DNA from: JAGVSZ01 sp963716855 | Lineage (GTDB): Bacteria; Pseudomonadota; Gammaproteobacteria; Burkholderiales; SG8-39 | NCBI GenBank assembly: GCA_963716855.1 | Contig: CAVQUV010000029.1 | Location: 162,097-226,096 of the forward strand | Direction: 5' to 3' | Length of the DNA: 64,000 bases | Shown here: positions 57,712 to 64,000 of the stretch, one piece after another | Numbering within the stretch: position 1 is the first letter of the stretch | Layout: every line of letters begins with the position of its first letter | Made by a program: the position numbers and the translations under genes | The notes under the pieces: generated by a model | Database searches by the model: none | What the model saw: the letters and a program-made list of their open reading frames with translations, nothing else | What the model was told of the DNA's origin: nothing

Positions 57712-59226
57712 TCATTTGTGCGCCCCGTGGCCCGCCGGCTCGACCTTGGTGGTCTGGAACTCTCCGTCGCGCGTGATCACGAAGTCGAAGCGGATCGCGT
57801 CGCCGGCCTTCAGGCCCGACGGCAGCCCGCCCTGCGGCGCCTTGAACTCCATCGTCATCGCGCCCATTCCCGCGCTCGGGACCGCACCGTGCTTGATGAG
57901 CAGGGACTGGTCGTCGACGCTCACCACCACGCCCTCGCCGCGGTGTGCGGGGCTCGCCGCGCCGGGCTCGCCGCCCGCAGGTTCCATCGGCTGCATGCGC
58001 GTGAGCGTCGATCGCAGGCTCGCCTCCGAATCGATGAGGAACTGCCCCGACAGCACGACGCGGTCACCCGCCGCGAGCCCCTTCAGGATCGCGGTGTCGC
58101 CCCCCGCCTCGCCGCCGGCCTCGACCTCGACCTGGCGGAACTGGCCCTTCTCTCCGGCGACGATCACGACCGTGCGCGTGCCGGTGCGGATCACCGCCTC
58201 GCTCGGCACCAGCAGCGTCGCACGCGCCTGCGCCGGCGTGAACGAGAGCGACGCGAACATCCCGGGCGAGAGCCGTGCCCCGGGGTTGGCGAGCTCGATG
58301 CGCGCGCGCACGGTGCGCGTCTCGGCGCTGACCTCCGGCAGGATCGCCGCGACGCGGCCGCGAAAGGTCTCGCCCGGCCACGCGGCCACGCGCGCCTCGA
58401 CCGGGGTGCCCGGGCGCACGGCCGCGCTCAGGCTCTCGGGCACCTCTGCATTCACCCAGACGGTGGAGACGTCGACGATGCGGAAGAGCGTCGCGCCCGG
58501 CATCACGCTCATCCCCTCGCGCACCTCGAGCGCCGCGATCACGCCGCCGATCGGCGCGCGGAGCGTGACGCGCGGCGCGACGCGGCGATCGCGCTCGACG
58601 GCGCCGATGAGCTCGTCGCTCATCCCGAGCAGCACGAGGCGCTGGCGCGTCGCGGCGCGCAGCGTCTCGACGTCCGCGAGCTCGCTCTTGAGCAGCGCGA
58701 GGTACTCCTCCTGCGCCGCGGCCCACTCGGGCACGAGCAGCTCGACGAGCGGCGCGCCCTTCGCGATCGGGTCGAGCGGCGCGCGCGCATACAGCTTCTC
58801 GACGAAGCCGCCGGTGCGCGACTGCAGCACCACGACGCCGCGCTCGTTCCACGCCACCGTGCCGACCGCCTCGATCCTGCGGTCGAGGGTCCCGGTCCGG
58901 ACGACCGCGGTGCGCACGCCGAGGTTCTGCGTGACACGGGGGTTGATCGTGACGCCGCCCTCGGCCGGACCCTCGTCGGCGTACTTCGGCACGAGCTGCA
59001 TGTCCATGAACGGCGACTTGCCCGGCTTGTCGAACCGCTGCTGCGGATACATCGGGTCGTACCAGTAGAGGACCTTGCGGCCGGTGTCGGCCCTCGTGGC
59101 CGGCGCCGCGTCCGTCGCGGCCGGCGCGAGATGCTTCATCCCCTCCGACCTGCCGTACCAGTAGCCTCCTGCGATTCCTGCGGCCGCGAGCACGACAACG
59201 AGCGTCCCTGCGATAACGGGTTTCAT
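57712..59226 (-). CDS. cusB: CusB-like membrane fusion protein with CusF-like C-terminal domain
   Basis: 504 residues: membrane anchor 5-25, heavy-metal-binding motif YWYDPMYPQQRFDKPGKSPFMDMQLVPKY (about 54-82), barrel-sandwich hybrid and alpha-hairpin (90-260), beta-barrel, and a C-terminal CusF-like domain (VVVSVDDQSLLIKHGAVPS, MGAMTMEFK). Natural fusion of adaptor and chaperone. TGA overlaps none; ATG 59226 overlaps the cusC stop. Captures Cu+ and passes it to CusA. Confidence 0.93.
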   Translation of the reverse strand: MKPVIAGTLVVVLAAAGIAGGYWYGRSEGMKHLAPAATDAAPATRADTGRKVLYWYDPMYPQQRFDKPGKSPFMDMQLVPKYADEGPAEGGVTINPRVTQNLGVRTAVVRTGTLDRRIEAVGTVAWNERGVVVLQSRTGGFVEKLYARAPLDPIAKGAPLVELLVPEWAAAQEEYLALLKSELADVETLRAATRQRLVLLGMSDELIGAVERDRRVAPRVTLRAPIGGVIAALEVREGMSVMPGATLFRIVDVSTVWVNAEVPESLSAAVRPGTPVEARVAAWPGETFRGRVAAILPEVSAETRTVRARIELANPGARLSPGMFASLSFTPAQARATLLVPSEAVIRTGTRTVVIVAGEKGQFRQVEVEAGGEAGGDTAILKGLAAGDRVVLSGQFLIDSEASLRSTLTRMQPMEPAGGEPGAASPAHRGEGVVVSVDDQSLLIKHGAVPSAGMGAMTMEFKAPQGGLPSGLKAGDAIRFDFVITRDGEFQTTKVEPAGHGAHK

Positions 59227-60482
59227 TGCTTGGTCTCCTCGGCCGGGGCGAGATAGTTCAGGCCGGCCCACGCGCGGCCGCGCTCGAGCAGGGCGTTGTG
59301 CAGCCCGAGGCGCGTTTCGGCCTCGGCCTTGCGCGCCTCGATGACGGAGGCGAGCGCGCCCTTGCCGCCGCGATACGACGCGAGCGCCGCCTCGGCACGC
59401 TCCCGCGCGAGCGGCACGAGCAGCGCCTCGAAGCGCTGCACGCGCTTGCTCCACGCCTCCCAGTCGACGGCGAGACCGCGCAGCTGCGCGGCGTACATGC
59501 GGCGCGCCTCCTCGAGCTGCGCGCGGGCGCGCTCGACCTGCGCCACGCTCGCGGCGACCTCCCGGTCCTGGCGGTTCGCCGGCGCGATCGGCAGGTCGAC
59601 GCTGAACATCAGGCTCAGCATGTTGGAGTAGTACGGGCTGCGCTGGCCGTACGACAGCTCGACGCCCCAGTCGGGCTTCTTCGTGCTCTGCGCGAGCGCC
59701 ACGTCGCTGCGCGCGAGCGCCGTGCGGCTCTCGAGCACCTGCAGCGTCGGCTGGCGGTCGAGCGACTCGAGCAGCGCCGCGACCGGCACCGCGAGCCGGG
59801 CGGTGTCGGGCGCCTCGCCGAGCGGACGCTGCGCGTCCTCGCCCACGAGCGCCGACAGCGCGATTCGCGCACGCGCCAGCACGCGCTCCTGGTCGATCAC
59901 CTGGTCCCGCGCGGCCTCGACCGCCGAGCGCGCCATGAACCCGTCCGCGGGCGCCGCACGGCCCGCGGCGATCGCCGCGGCCACGGTGTCCTGCTGGAGC
60001 GCGACCGCATTGACGAGGTCGCTCATCACTTCGACCGAGCGCGTCGCGTGCAGCGTGTCGTACCACGCGAGCGCGATGTCGCGCCGCAGGTTCGCGCGCT
60101 CCAGCACGAGGCCGGCCTGCTCCACGCCGAGCTCGCGCGCGGCGCGCTCGCCGCGCGCCTTGCGCTTGTCGCCGTTCACGATGTCCTGCATCACGCCGAT
60201 CCGCTTCATCGTCATGAAGTCCCGCGTCAGGCTCCAGGCGTCCTCGCCGCTGACCGGCACGTTCTCGAGCCCGAACTTGAGCTTCGGATCGGGGAGCTGG
60301 GAGGCGCGGCCGGCGAGGTCGGAGGCCGCGGCGACCGCGGAAGACTGCGCGGCGAGCCGCGCGGAACGACCCTCGCCGAGGCGGATCGCCTCGTCGAGCG
60401 ACAGGGCCTGCGCCGCGACGCTGGGCGCCGCGGCGCCGATGAGAATGCACGCGGCAACGCGTGCGATGACTGTGCGATGCAT
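59223..60482 (-). CDS. cusC: CusC-like outer-membrane efflux channel (TolC family)
   Basis: OEP-family protein, 419 residues, signal peptide with AAPSVAAQA, two outer-membrane-efflux repeats with LPDPKLKFGLENVPV and the coupled periplasmic helices. Unlike E. coli CusC it has no lipobox Cys. GGAGG before ATG 60482; stop overlaps cusB by four bases. First structural gene of cusCBA. Confidence 0.9.
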   Translation of the reverse strand: MHRTVIARVAACILIGAAAPSVAAQALSLDEAIRLGEGRSARLAAQSSAVAAASDLAGRASQLPDPKLKFGLENVPVSGEDAWSLTRDFMTMKRIGVMQDIVNGDKRKARGERAARELGVEQAGLVLERANLRRDIALAWYDTLHATRSVEVMSDLVNAVALQQDTVAAAIAAGRAAPADGFMARSAVEAARDQVIDQERVLARARIALSALVGEDAQRPLGEAPDTARLAVPVAALLESLDRQPTLQVLESRTALARSDVALAQSTKKPDWGVELSYGQRSPYYSNMLSLMFSVDLPIAPANRQDREVAASVAQVERARAQLEEARRMYAAQLRGLAVDWEAWSKRVQRFEALLVPLARERAEAALASYRGGKGALASVIEARKAEAETRLGLHNALLERGRAWAGLNYLAPAEETKQ

Positions 60483-60551
60483 GGAACCTCCGCTCGATCG
60501 AACCGGATGCAGACCGTGCCCGTGCGGCACGGCGCGTCGATCAAGCGCAGG

Positions 60552-60926
60552 TCAGATGCGCAGGCGGCGGTGCAGGAGGAAAGGCGGGGGGGCGCCGGTG
60601 TGCGCGAGCCAGCGGGTCAATTTGGCCGTCGCATCGGCACCCGTGCGTGCAAAGTCGTCCACGCGCAGCACGGCGAGCGGCGCGCCGAGATCGGGCGCCA
60701 CGAGCGGCTTCGCCTGGTCGACGGTCTGCGTGCCGGCTTCGCAATGCGCCTTGCAAAGCGTGTCGGGAGCGGGCTGCTCGGGCGCGCCGTGATGGCAGGT
60801 CTCGGTCGCCTCGTCCGCCGGGGCGGCGAGCACGCACCCATGTGCCGCGACCAGCGCCTGCGCGAGCACGAGCGCCACGATCGCGAGGAGCGCGGCGAGG
60901 CGGCGGGGCAGGCCAGGGCGGAACAT
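60552..60926 (-). CDS. Small Cys/His-containing exported protein (copper-operon associated)
   Basis: 124 residues: N-terminal hydrophobic signal/anchor (LAALLAIVALVLAQALVAAHGCVLA) then a Cys/His-rich stretch (ETCHHGAPEQPAPDTLCKAHCEAGTQTVD) resembling DUF2946-like proteins found beside copper-resistance genes. Cys and His could bind Cu+ or Ag+. Head of the presumed copper operon, 69 nt before cusC. Function unproven. Confidence 0.7.
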   Translation of the reverse strand: MFRPGLPRRLAALLAIVALVLAQALVAAHGCVLAAPADEATETCHHGAPEQPAPDTLCKAHCEAGTQTVDQAKPLVAPDLGAPLAVLRVDDFARTGADATAKLTRWLAHTGAPPPFLLHRRLRI

Positions 60927-60979
60927 CCGGGAAGAATAACCCAGCCCGATCGGCCGGGCGGTTGCGCTGGATCAAACCG

Positions 60980-61726
60980 CTACCAGCCGCGCACCGCGTT
61001 CGCCAGCAACTCGTACAGCGCGATCTGGCTCCCCTGCAGCGCGCCCACGCTCGGCACGAAGTCGAGCGGCGTCATCACGCTGAAATTGGGAATGACCGTC
61101 GGCGCCGGCACGACGGCGATTCCGGCGGCCTCGAACTCTGCGCGCGCACGCCGAATGTCGAAGCCGTGCATCACCAGCACGACGCGCTTCACGCCGTCGC
61201 GCTTCAGGATCGCGGCGGAGAGCTGCGCGTTCTCGTGCGTGTTGCGCGACCGGTCCTCGGTCCAGCGCACCGGCACGTTGAACTCCTGCTCCAGCGCGGC
61301 ACGCATCAGCGACGCTTCCGAAGCCGTGTCGCCCCAAACCGACCCGCCGGCCACGAGCACCGGCAAACCGGTTTCGCGCGCGAGCTTCGCACCGTAGCGC
61401 ACGCGCTCGAGCGTCCAGCGGTTGAGCGTGTCGCCCCCGTACTCGGGCGCCTCGCGTCGCACGCCGCCGCCGAGGATGACTACCGCCTGCGCGGTGCGCG
61501 CGTCCTCGAGGCGCACCGCCGGGCTGTCGTTGGCGAGACGCAGGAGGAGACCCGAGACCGGGCTCAGCGAAAGCGCCAGCAGGGTCGCGAGCCCGGTCCA
61601 GACCATCGCACGCCCGGTCCGCGGCCAGCGTCGAAGCATCAACGCCCCCGCGATGGCGAGCAGCAATGGGCCGGTCGGCGGCAGGACGAGCGCGCCCAGG
61701 AGCTTCTTTAGCAGGAAGAGGTCCAT
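60980..61726 (-). CDS. YdcF/ElyC-like DUF218 protein
   Basis: 248 residues: two N-terminal membrane helices (ALVLPPTGPLLLAIAGALML, VWTGLATLLALSLSPVSGLLL), then a DUF218 Rossmann-like domain with AVVILGGGVRREAPEYGG, VAGGSVWGDTASEASLM, EDRSRNTHENA and VLVMHGFDIRRA. ElyC/SanA-type proteins act in envelope biogenesis and undecaprenyl-carrier metabolism. ATG 61726. It lies 53 nt upstream of the copper operon on the same strand. Confidence 0.87.
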   Translation of the reverse strand: MDLFLLKKLLGALVLPPTGPLLLAIAGALMLRRWPRTGRAMVWTGLATLLALSLSPVSGLLLRLANDSPAVRLEDARTAQAVVILGGGVRREAPEYGGDTLNRWTLERVRYGAKLARETGLPVLVAGGSVWGDTASEASLMRAALEQEFNVPVRWTEDRSRNTHENAQLSAAILKRDGVKRVVLVMHGFDIRRARAEFEAAGIAVVPAPTVIPNFSVMTPLDFVPSVGALQGSQIALYELLANAVRGW

Positions 61727-61865
61727 GAGAGCGTCGACAGTACGTCAGTCGGCCGCGGGGCGTGCGAGGGAACGAGCCCCCCGCCGGATGGATGATGACG
61801 AGCAGCAACCTCCAGCGCGATCTGGACGGGCTTCGAGGCGCGGCCGAAGACGTTGCACTGACCCT

Positions 61866-62035
61866 CCCCTCCTGGTCAGGAGGGGTGGCGCGAAGCGCCG
61901 GGGTGGTTGAACAGGGTAATCCACACCACCCCGCCCGCTGTCAGGAGGGGTGGCGCGAAGCGCCGGGGTGGTTGAACAGGGTAATCCACACGACCCCGCC
62001 CGCTGCGCGGGCACCCCTCCTCATGAGAGGAGGGG
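61866..62035. repeat. REP-like repeat, expanded copy D
   Basis: Composite of the same modules as copy C: left CCCCTCCTGGTCAGGAGGGG unit, spacer with TTGAACAGGGTAATCCACA, right CACCCCGCCCG...CATGAGAGGAGGGG unit. The central part is duplicated in tandem. It fills the 319-nt gap 61727-62045, in which I see no gene. Confidence 0.82.
61876..62005. repeat. 65-bp tandem duplication inside repeat copy D
   Basis: Copy one 61876-61940 and copy two 61941-62005, each beginning TCAGGAGGGGTGGCGCGAAG and ending CGCCCGCTG, differ at one position (ACACCACC versus ACACGACC). Adjacent, without spacer. Confidence 0.85.
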
Positions 62036-62045
62036 CGTTCCCGCA

Positions 62046-62816
62046 CTAGCGCTTGCCGCGCTTCATCAGCTCGACGAGATACCCGCTCGGAATCGCGTAG
62101 GTGATCCCGCTCGGCTGCGCGAGCACGGATTCCTTGGTGCCCTTCACGAACACCATGTTCACCACGCCGATCACCTCGCCGGTGGCGGGGGAGTAGACGG
62201 GACTGCCGCTGTTCCCGGGGTAGGCGGTCGCATCGAGCTGGAACACCGGGAACGCGCCGCTCGTGAGCTGGCGGACCAGATGCGGGTCGAGCTGGCTCGA
62301 ATTCGCCATCGGGATCGCGATCGGCGTGATCGCCGCCACCATGCCGCGATGCGTGGCGGGATGCGGCCCGAGGACGTTGCCGATCGGAAAGCCGGTGAAC
62401 AGGATCGCCTCGCCTTCGCGCACGTCTTCGGAGTTGCGCAGAGTGAGCGGCGGCAGCGGCGCGCCCTCGATGCGCAGGAGCGCGAGGTCGTGCGCGGGGT
62501 CGGCCGCGCCGCGCGTCGCGGGCCGCAGCTGCGCCTCGCGCCCCTGACCCGCGATCAGGATCGCGATCGTCTCGAGCTTCTCCACATCGAGCGTTGCGGG
62601 CAGGACGTGGGCGTTGGTGACGATCGTCGCGCCGTCGCCGACCGCGAACCCGGTCCCGAGAAAGCGGAACGCCGGCGAGCGCGTGCGCTGGAACGACCCG
62701 ACCGCCACGACCGAGGCCTTGACGCGCTGGATCGTCTGCGGCGCATCGGACAGGGCCTGGGCCGACGCGCCGATCGGCGCCGCCAGGGCTAGCGCCAGGA
62801 ACAGGCCGACGCGCAT
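62046..62816 (-). CDS. Secreted trypsin-like serine protease
   Basis: 256 residues: signal MRVGLFLALALAAPIGASAQA, then a trypsin-like fold with His (TNAHVLPA), Asp (DPAHDLALLRIEG) and Ser (YPGNSGSPVYS) all intact. No PDZ domain, unlike DegP at 33204. Probably periplasmic. Transcribed just after the lytic transglycosylase with a 3-nt gap. Confidence 0.87.
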   Translation of the reverse strand: MRVGLFLALALAAPIGASAQALSDAPQTIQRVKASVVAVGSFQRTRSPAFRFLGTGFAVGDGATIVTNAHVLPATLDVEKLETIAILIAGQGREAQLRPATRGAADPAHDLALLRIEGAPLPPLTLRNSEDVREGEAILFTGFPIGNVLGPHPATHRGMVAAITPIAIPMANSSQLDPHLVRQLTSGAFPVFQLDATAYPGNSGSPVYSPATGEVIGVVNMVFVKGTKESVLAQPSGITYAIPSGYLVELMKRGKR

Positions 62817-62819
62817 CGG

Positions 62820-63722
62820 CTACATCCGCGCGGCGCGCGCCGACGCGAGCAGCGGCGAGGGCTCGGCGAACTGCGGGTTGTACGGATGCTCCGGCGCGCC
62901 GTAGAGCCGCCGGATCTTCTTCACGTAGTCGCGCGTCTCGGCGTACGGCGGCACGCCGCGGTGGCGATCGACCGCGCCCTCGCCCGCGTTGTAGGCCGCC
63001 GCGGCGAGCTCGACCTGCCCGCGGTAATAAGCGAGCAGCCAGCGCAGGTACGAAAGGCCGCCGCGCACGTTGTCGGCCGGGTCGTAGGCGTTCTTGACGC
63101 TGAAGCGGGCCGCGGTGTCGGGAATCAGCTGCATGAGGCCGCGCGCGTTCTTCGGCGAGCGCGCATACGGCTCGAAGTTCGACTCCACCGCGACGATCGC
63201 CAGCGCCAGGCGCGGGCTCACGTCGTACTTCGGCGCGAGGCTGCGCACCAGCTCGGCGAACTTCTGCTTGTAGGGCGGCAGGCCGGCGAACGTATCGGCG
63301 CCGTCGTCGAACGCCAGCACCGCCGCCGGCATCGTCGCGGGCTGCATGCAGTCGGGCAGGCGGTCGACCGCATCGCCGACGAAGCGCTGCATGCGCTGCG
63401 CATGCGCGTGGCCCTGCGCGGCGGCAAGCGCGAACAGGCTCGCGGCAAACGCGTCGTCGTGCGGGAGACCGCGGCCGTTCGCGTACATCCAGCCCAGGCC
63501 GTACTGCCCCTCCGCGTCCCCGCGGCGCGCCGCCTCGCAGTAGAAGAACGCGGCCTTCGCGAGGTCTTTCGGAACGCCCTCGCCGTGCTCGTGCGCGAGC
63601 GCGAGCACGACCAGTTCGCGGGGAGCCGCGTTTGCGTCGTACGCGGCGAGAGGATCCGCGGCCTGCACGGCGCCCGCCGCGAGGAGGCCCAGGATCGCGC
63701 AGACGGTGCGGCGGAAGGCCAC
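62820..63722 (-). CDS. Lytic transglycosylase with Sel1-like repeats
   Basis: 300 residues: signal peptide ending VQAADP, two or so Sel1-like repeats (ALAHEHGEGVPKDLAKAAFF, YGLGWMYANGRGLPHDDAFA) and a C-terminal SLT domain with catalytic Glu in AIVAVESNFEP, GLMQLIPDTA and AAAYNAGEGAV. Cleaves peptidoglycan; the Sel1 repeats may anchor a partner. Followed directly by the protease. Confidence 0.88.
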   Translation of the reverse strand: MAFRRTVCAILGLLAAGAVQAADPLAAYDANAAPRELVVLALAHEHGEGVPKDLAKAAFFYCEAARRGDAEGQYGLGWMYANGRGLPHDDAFAASLFALAAAQGHAHAQRMQRFVGDAVDRLPDCMQPATMPAAVLAFDDGADTFAGLPPYKQKFAELVRSLAPKYDVSPRLALAIVAVESNFEPYARSPKNARGLMQLIPDTAARFSVKNAYDPADNVRGGLSYLRWLLAYYRGQVELAAAAYNAGEGAVDRHRGVPPYAETRDYVKKIRRLYGAPEHPYNPQFAEPSPLLASARAARM

Positions 63723-63731
63723 TTGGCGCCC

Positions 63732-64000
63732 CTAGGTTCCCGCCGGCTCGGCGGCGAAGCGCGCGACGTACCAGGGCAGCGCCTCGACGAGGCCGGCGCG
63801 CAGGTCGTGCGTCGGCGCGTAGCCGAACAGTCGCACCGCCTTGCCGACGTCCGCCTGCGAGTGCCGCACGTCGCCGGCGCGGAACGCCTCGTGCACCGCG
63901 GCCGGCGCGTCGAGATCGGGCAGGAGTTGGCGCAGCGTGGCGTACAACCCGTTAAGCGTCGTGCGCTCGCCGACCGCGACGTTGTAGACCTGGTTCACCG
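63732..64000 (-). CDS. NAD-dependent sugar epimerase/dehydratase, C-terminal part
   Basis: The visible 89 residues (NQVYNVAVGERTTLNGLY, GDVRHSQADVGKAVRLFGY, HDLRAGLVEALPWYV) are the C-terminal end of an extended-SDR UDP-sugar epimerase such as a WbpP/Gne-type UDP-GlcNAc 4-epimerase. The frame is open to the window edge, so start and NAD site lie outside. Confidence 0.8.
   Translation of the reverse strand, partial: VNQVYNVAVGERTTLNGLYATLRQLLPDLDAPAAVHEAFRAGDVRHSQADVGKAVRLFGYAPTHDLRAGLVEALPWYVARFAAEPAGT

Overview
The window is G+C-rich, densely coded DNA from a Proteobacterium. The gene content fits a metabolically versatile Betaproteobacterium (Burkholderiales-like): several branched-chain-amino-acid-type ABC and TRAP importers, fused isobutyryl-CoA mutase, YaeQ, a QseBC/PmrAB-type two-component system, EmrAB and a Cus/Cop copper island. 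This placement is inference; no rRNA or marker gene is present.

Layout. (1) 1-13.1 kb: end of a cytochrome b561, YaeQ, then a minus-strand operon HpaB-like monooxygenase / substrate-binding protein / LivG-F-H-M / PaaZ-BoxD-like aldehyde dehydrogenase (aromatic or CoA-thioester catabolism), preceded by IcmF. (2) 13.1-18.4 kb: katG with an OxyR-like site, immediately followed by the 3' tail of a lost monofunctional catalase; a lipoprotein; a PEP-mutase/isocitrate-lyase-family enzyme; CorA. (3) 18.4-30.4 kb: the most unusual block. Two PanB-like enzymes that lack two of the three canonical metal ligands, two phytanoyl-CoA-dioxygenase-type enzymes, a membrane di-iron hydroxylase, two complete TRAP transporters and a GntR/FCD-type regulator. 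Three promoter regions in the block carry a related ATATCA-containing operator-like motif, so it looks like one regulon for uptake and oxidative breakdown of an unknown carboxylate. A HicBA toxin-antitoxin pair is wedged inside. (4) 30.4-36.9 kb: DedA, a two-component system, DegP with a PmrA/QseB-type direct-repeat box, a secreted pentapeptide-repeat protein, a BtuF-like protein and a Doc/AbrB toxin-antitoxin pair with a palindromic operator. (5) 36.9-49.7 kb: a divergent unit of ArsR-rhodanese regulator versus hydroxylase/DsrE/cysteine desulfurase around a palindrome; MarR-EmrAB; a hydrolase; a CDF cation exporter; NhaP2; a sulfatase-type membrane phosphotransferase. (6) 49.9-60.9 kb: a nearly continuous minus-strand copper-handling operon (Cys/His-rich protein, CusC, CusB, CusA, EamA with a His-rich tail, cupredoxin, CusF, CopA, SHOCT protein). 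(7) 61-64 kb: YdcF, a periplasmic protease, a lytic transglycosylase and an epimerase running off the end.

Two window-wide themes matter when using this annotation. First, at least eleven otherwise conserved genes contain single-base +1 shifts, mostly in short homopolymers; their total lengths are exactly what uncorrected single-base insertions would give, so these are more likely sequence errors than pseudogenes. Second, a family of palindromic repeats (CCCCTCCT...AGGAGGGG and CACCCCG...CGGGGTG modules) occurs at four intergenic sites, one with a 65-bp tandem duplication.

No tRNA, rRNA, CRISPR array or intact insertion sequence was seen. The only gene-free stretch above about 300 bases (61727-62045) is filled by the repeat element.
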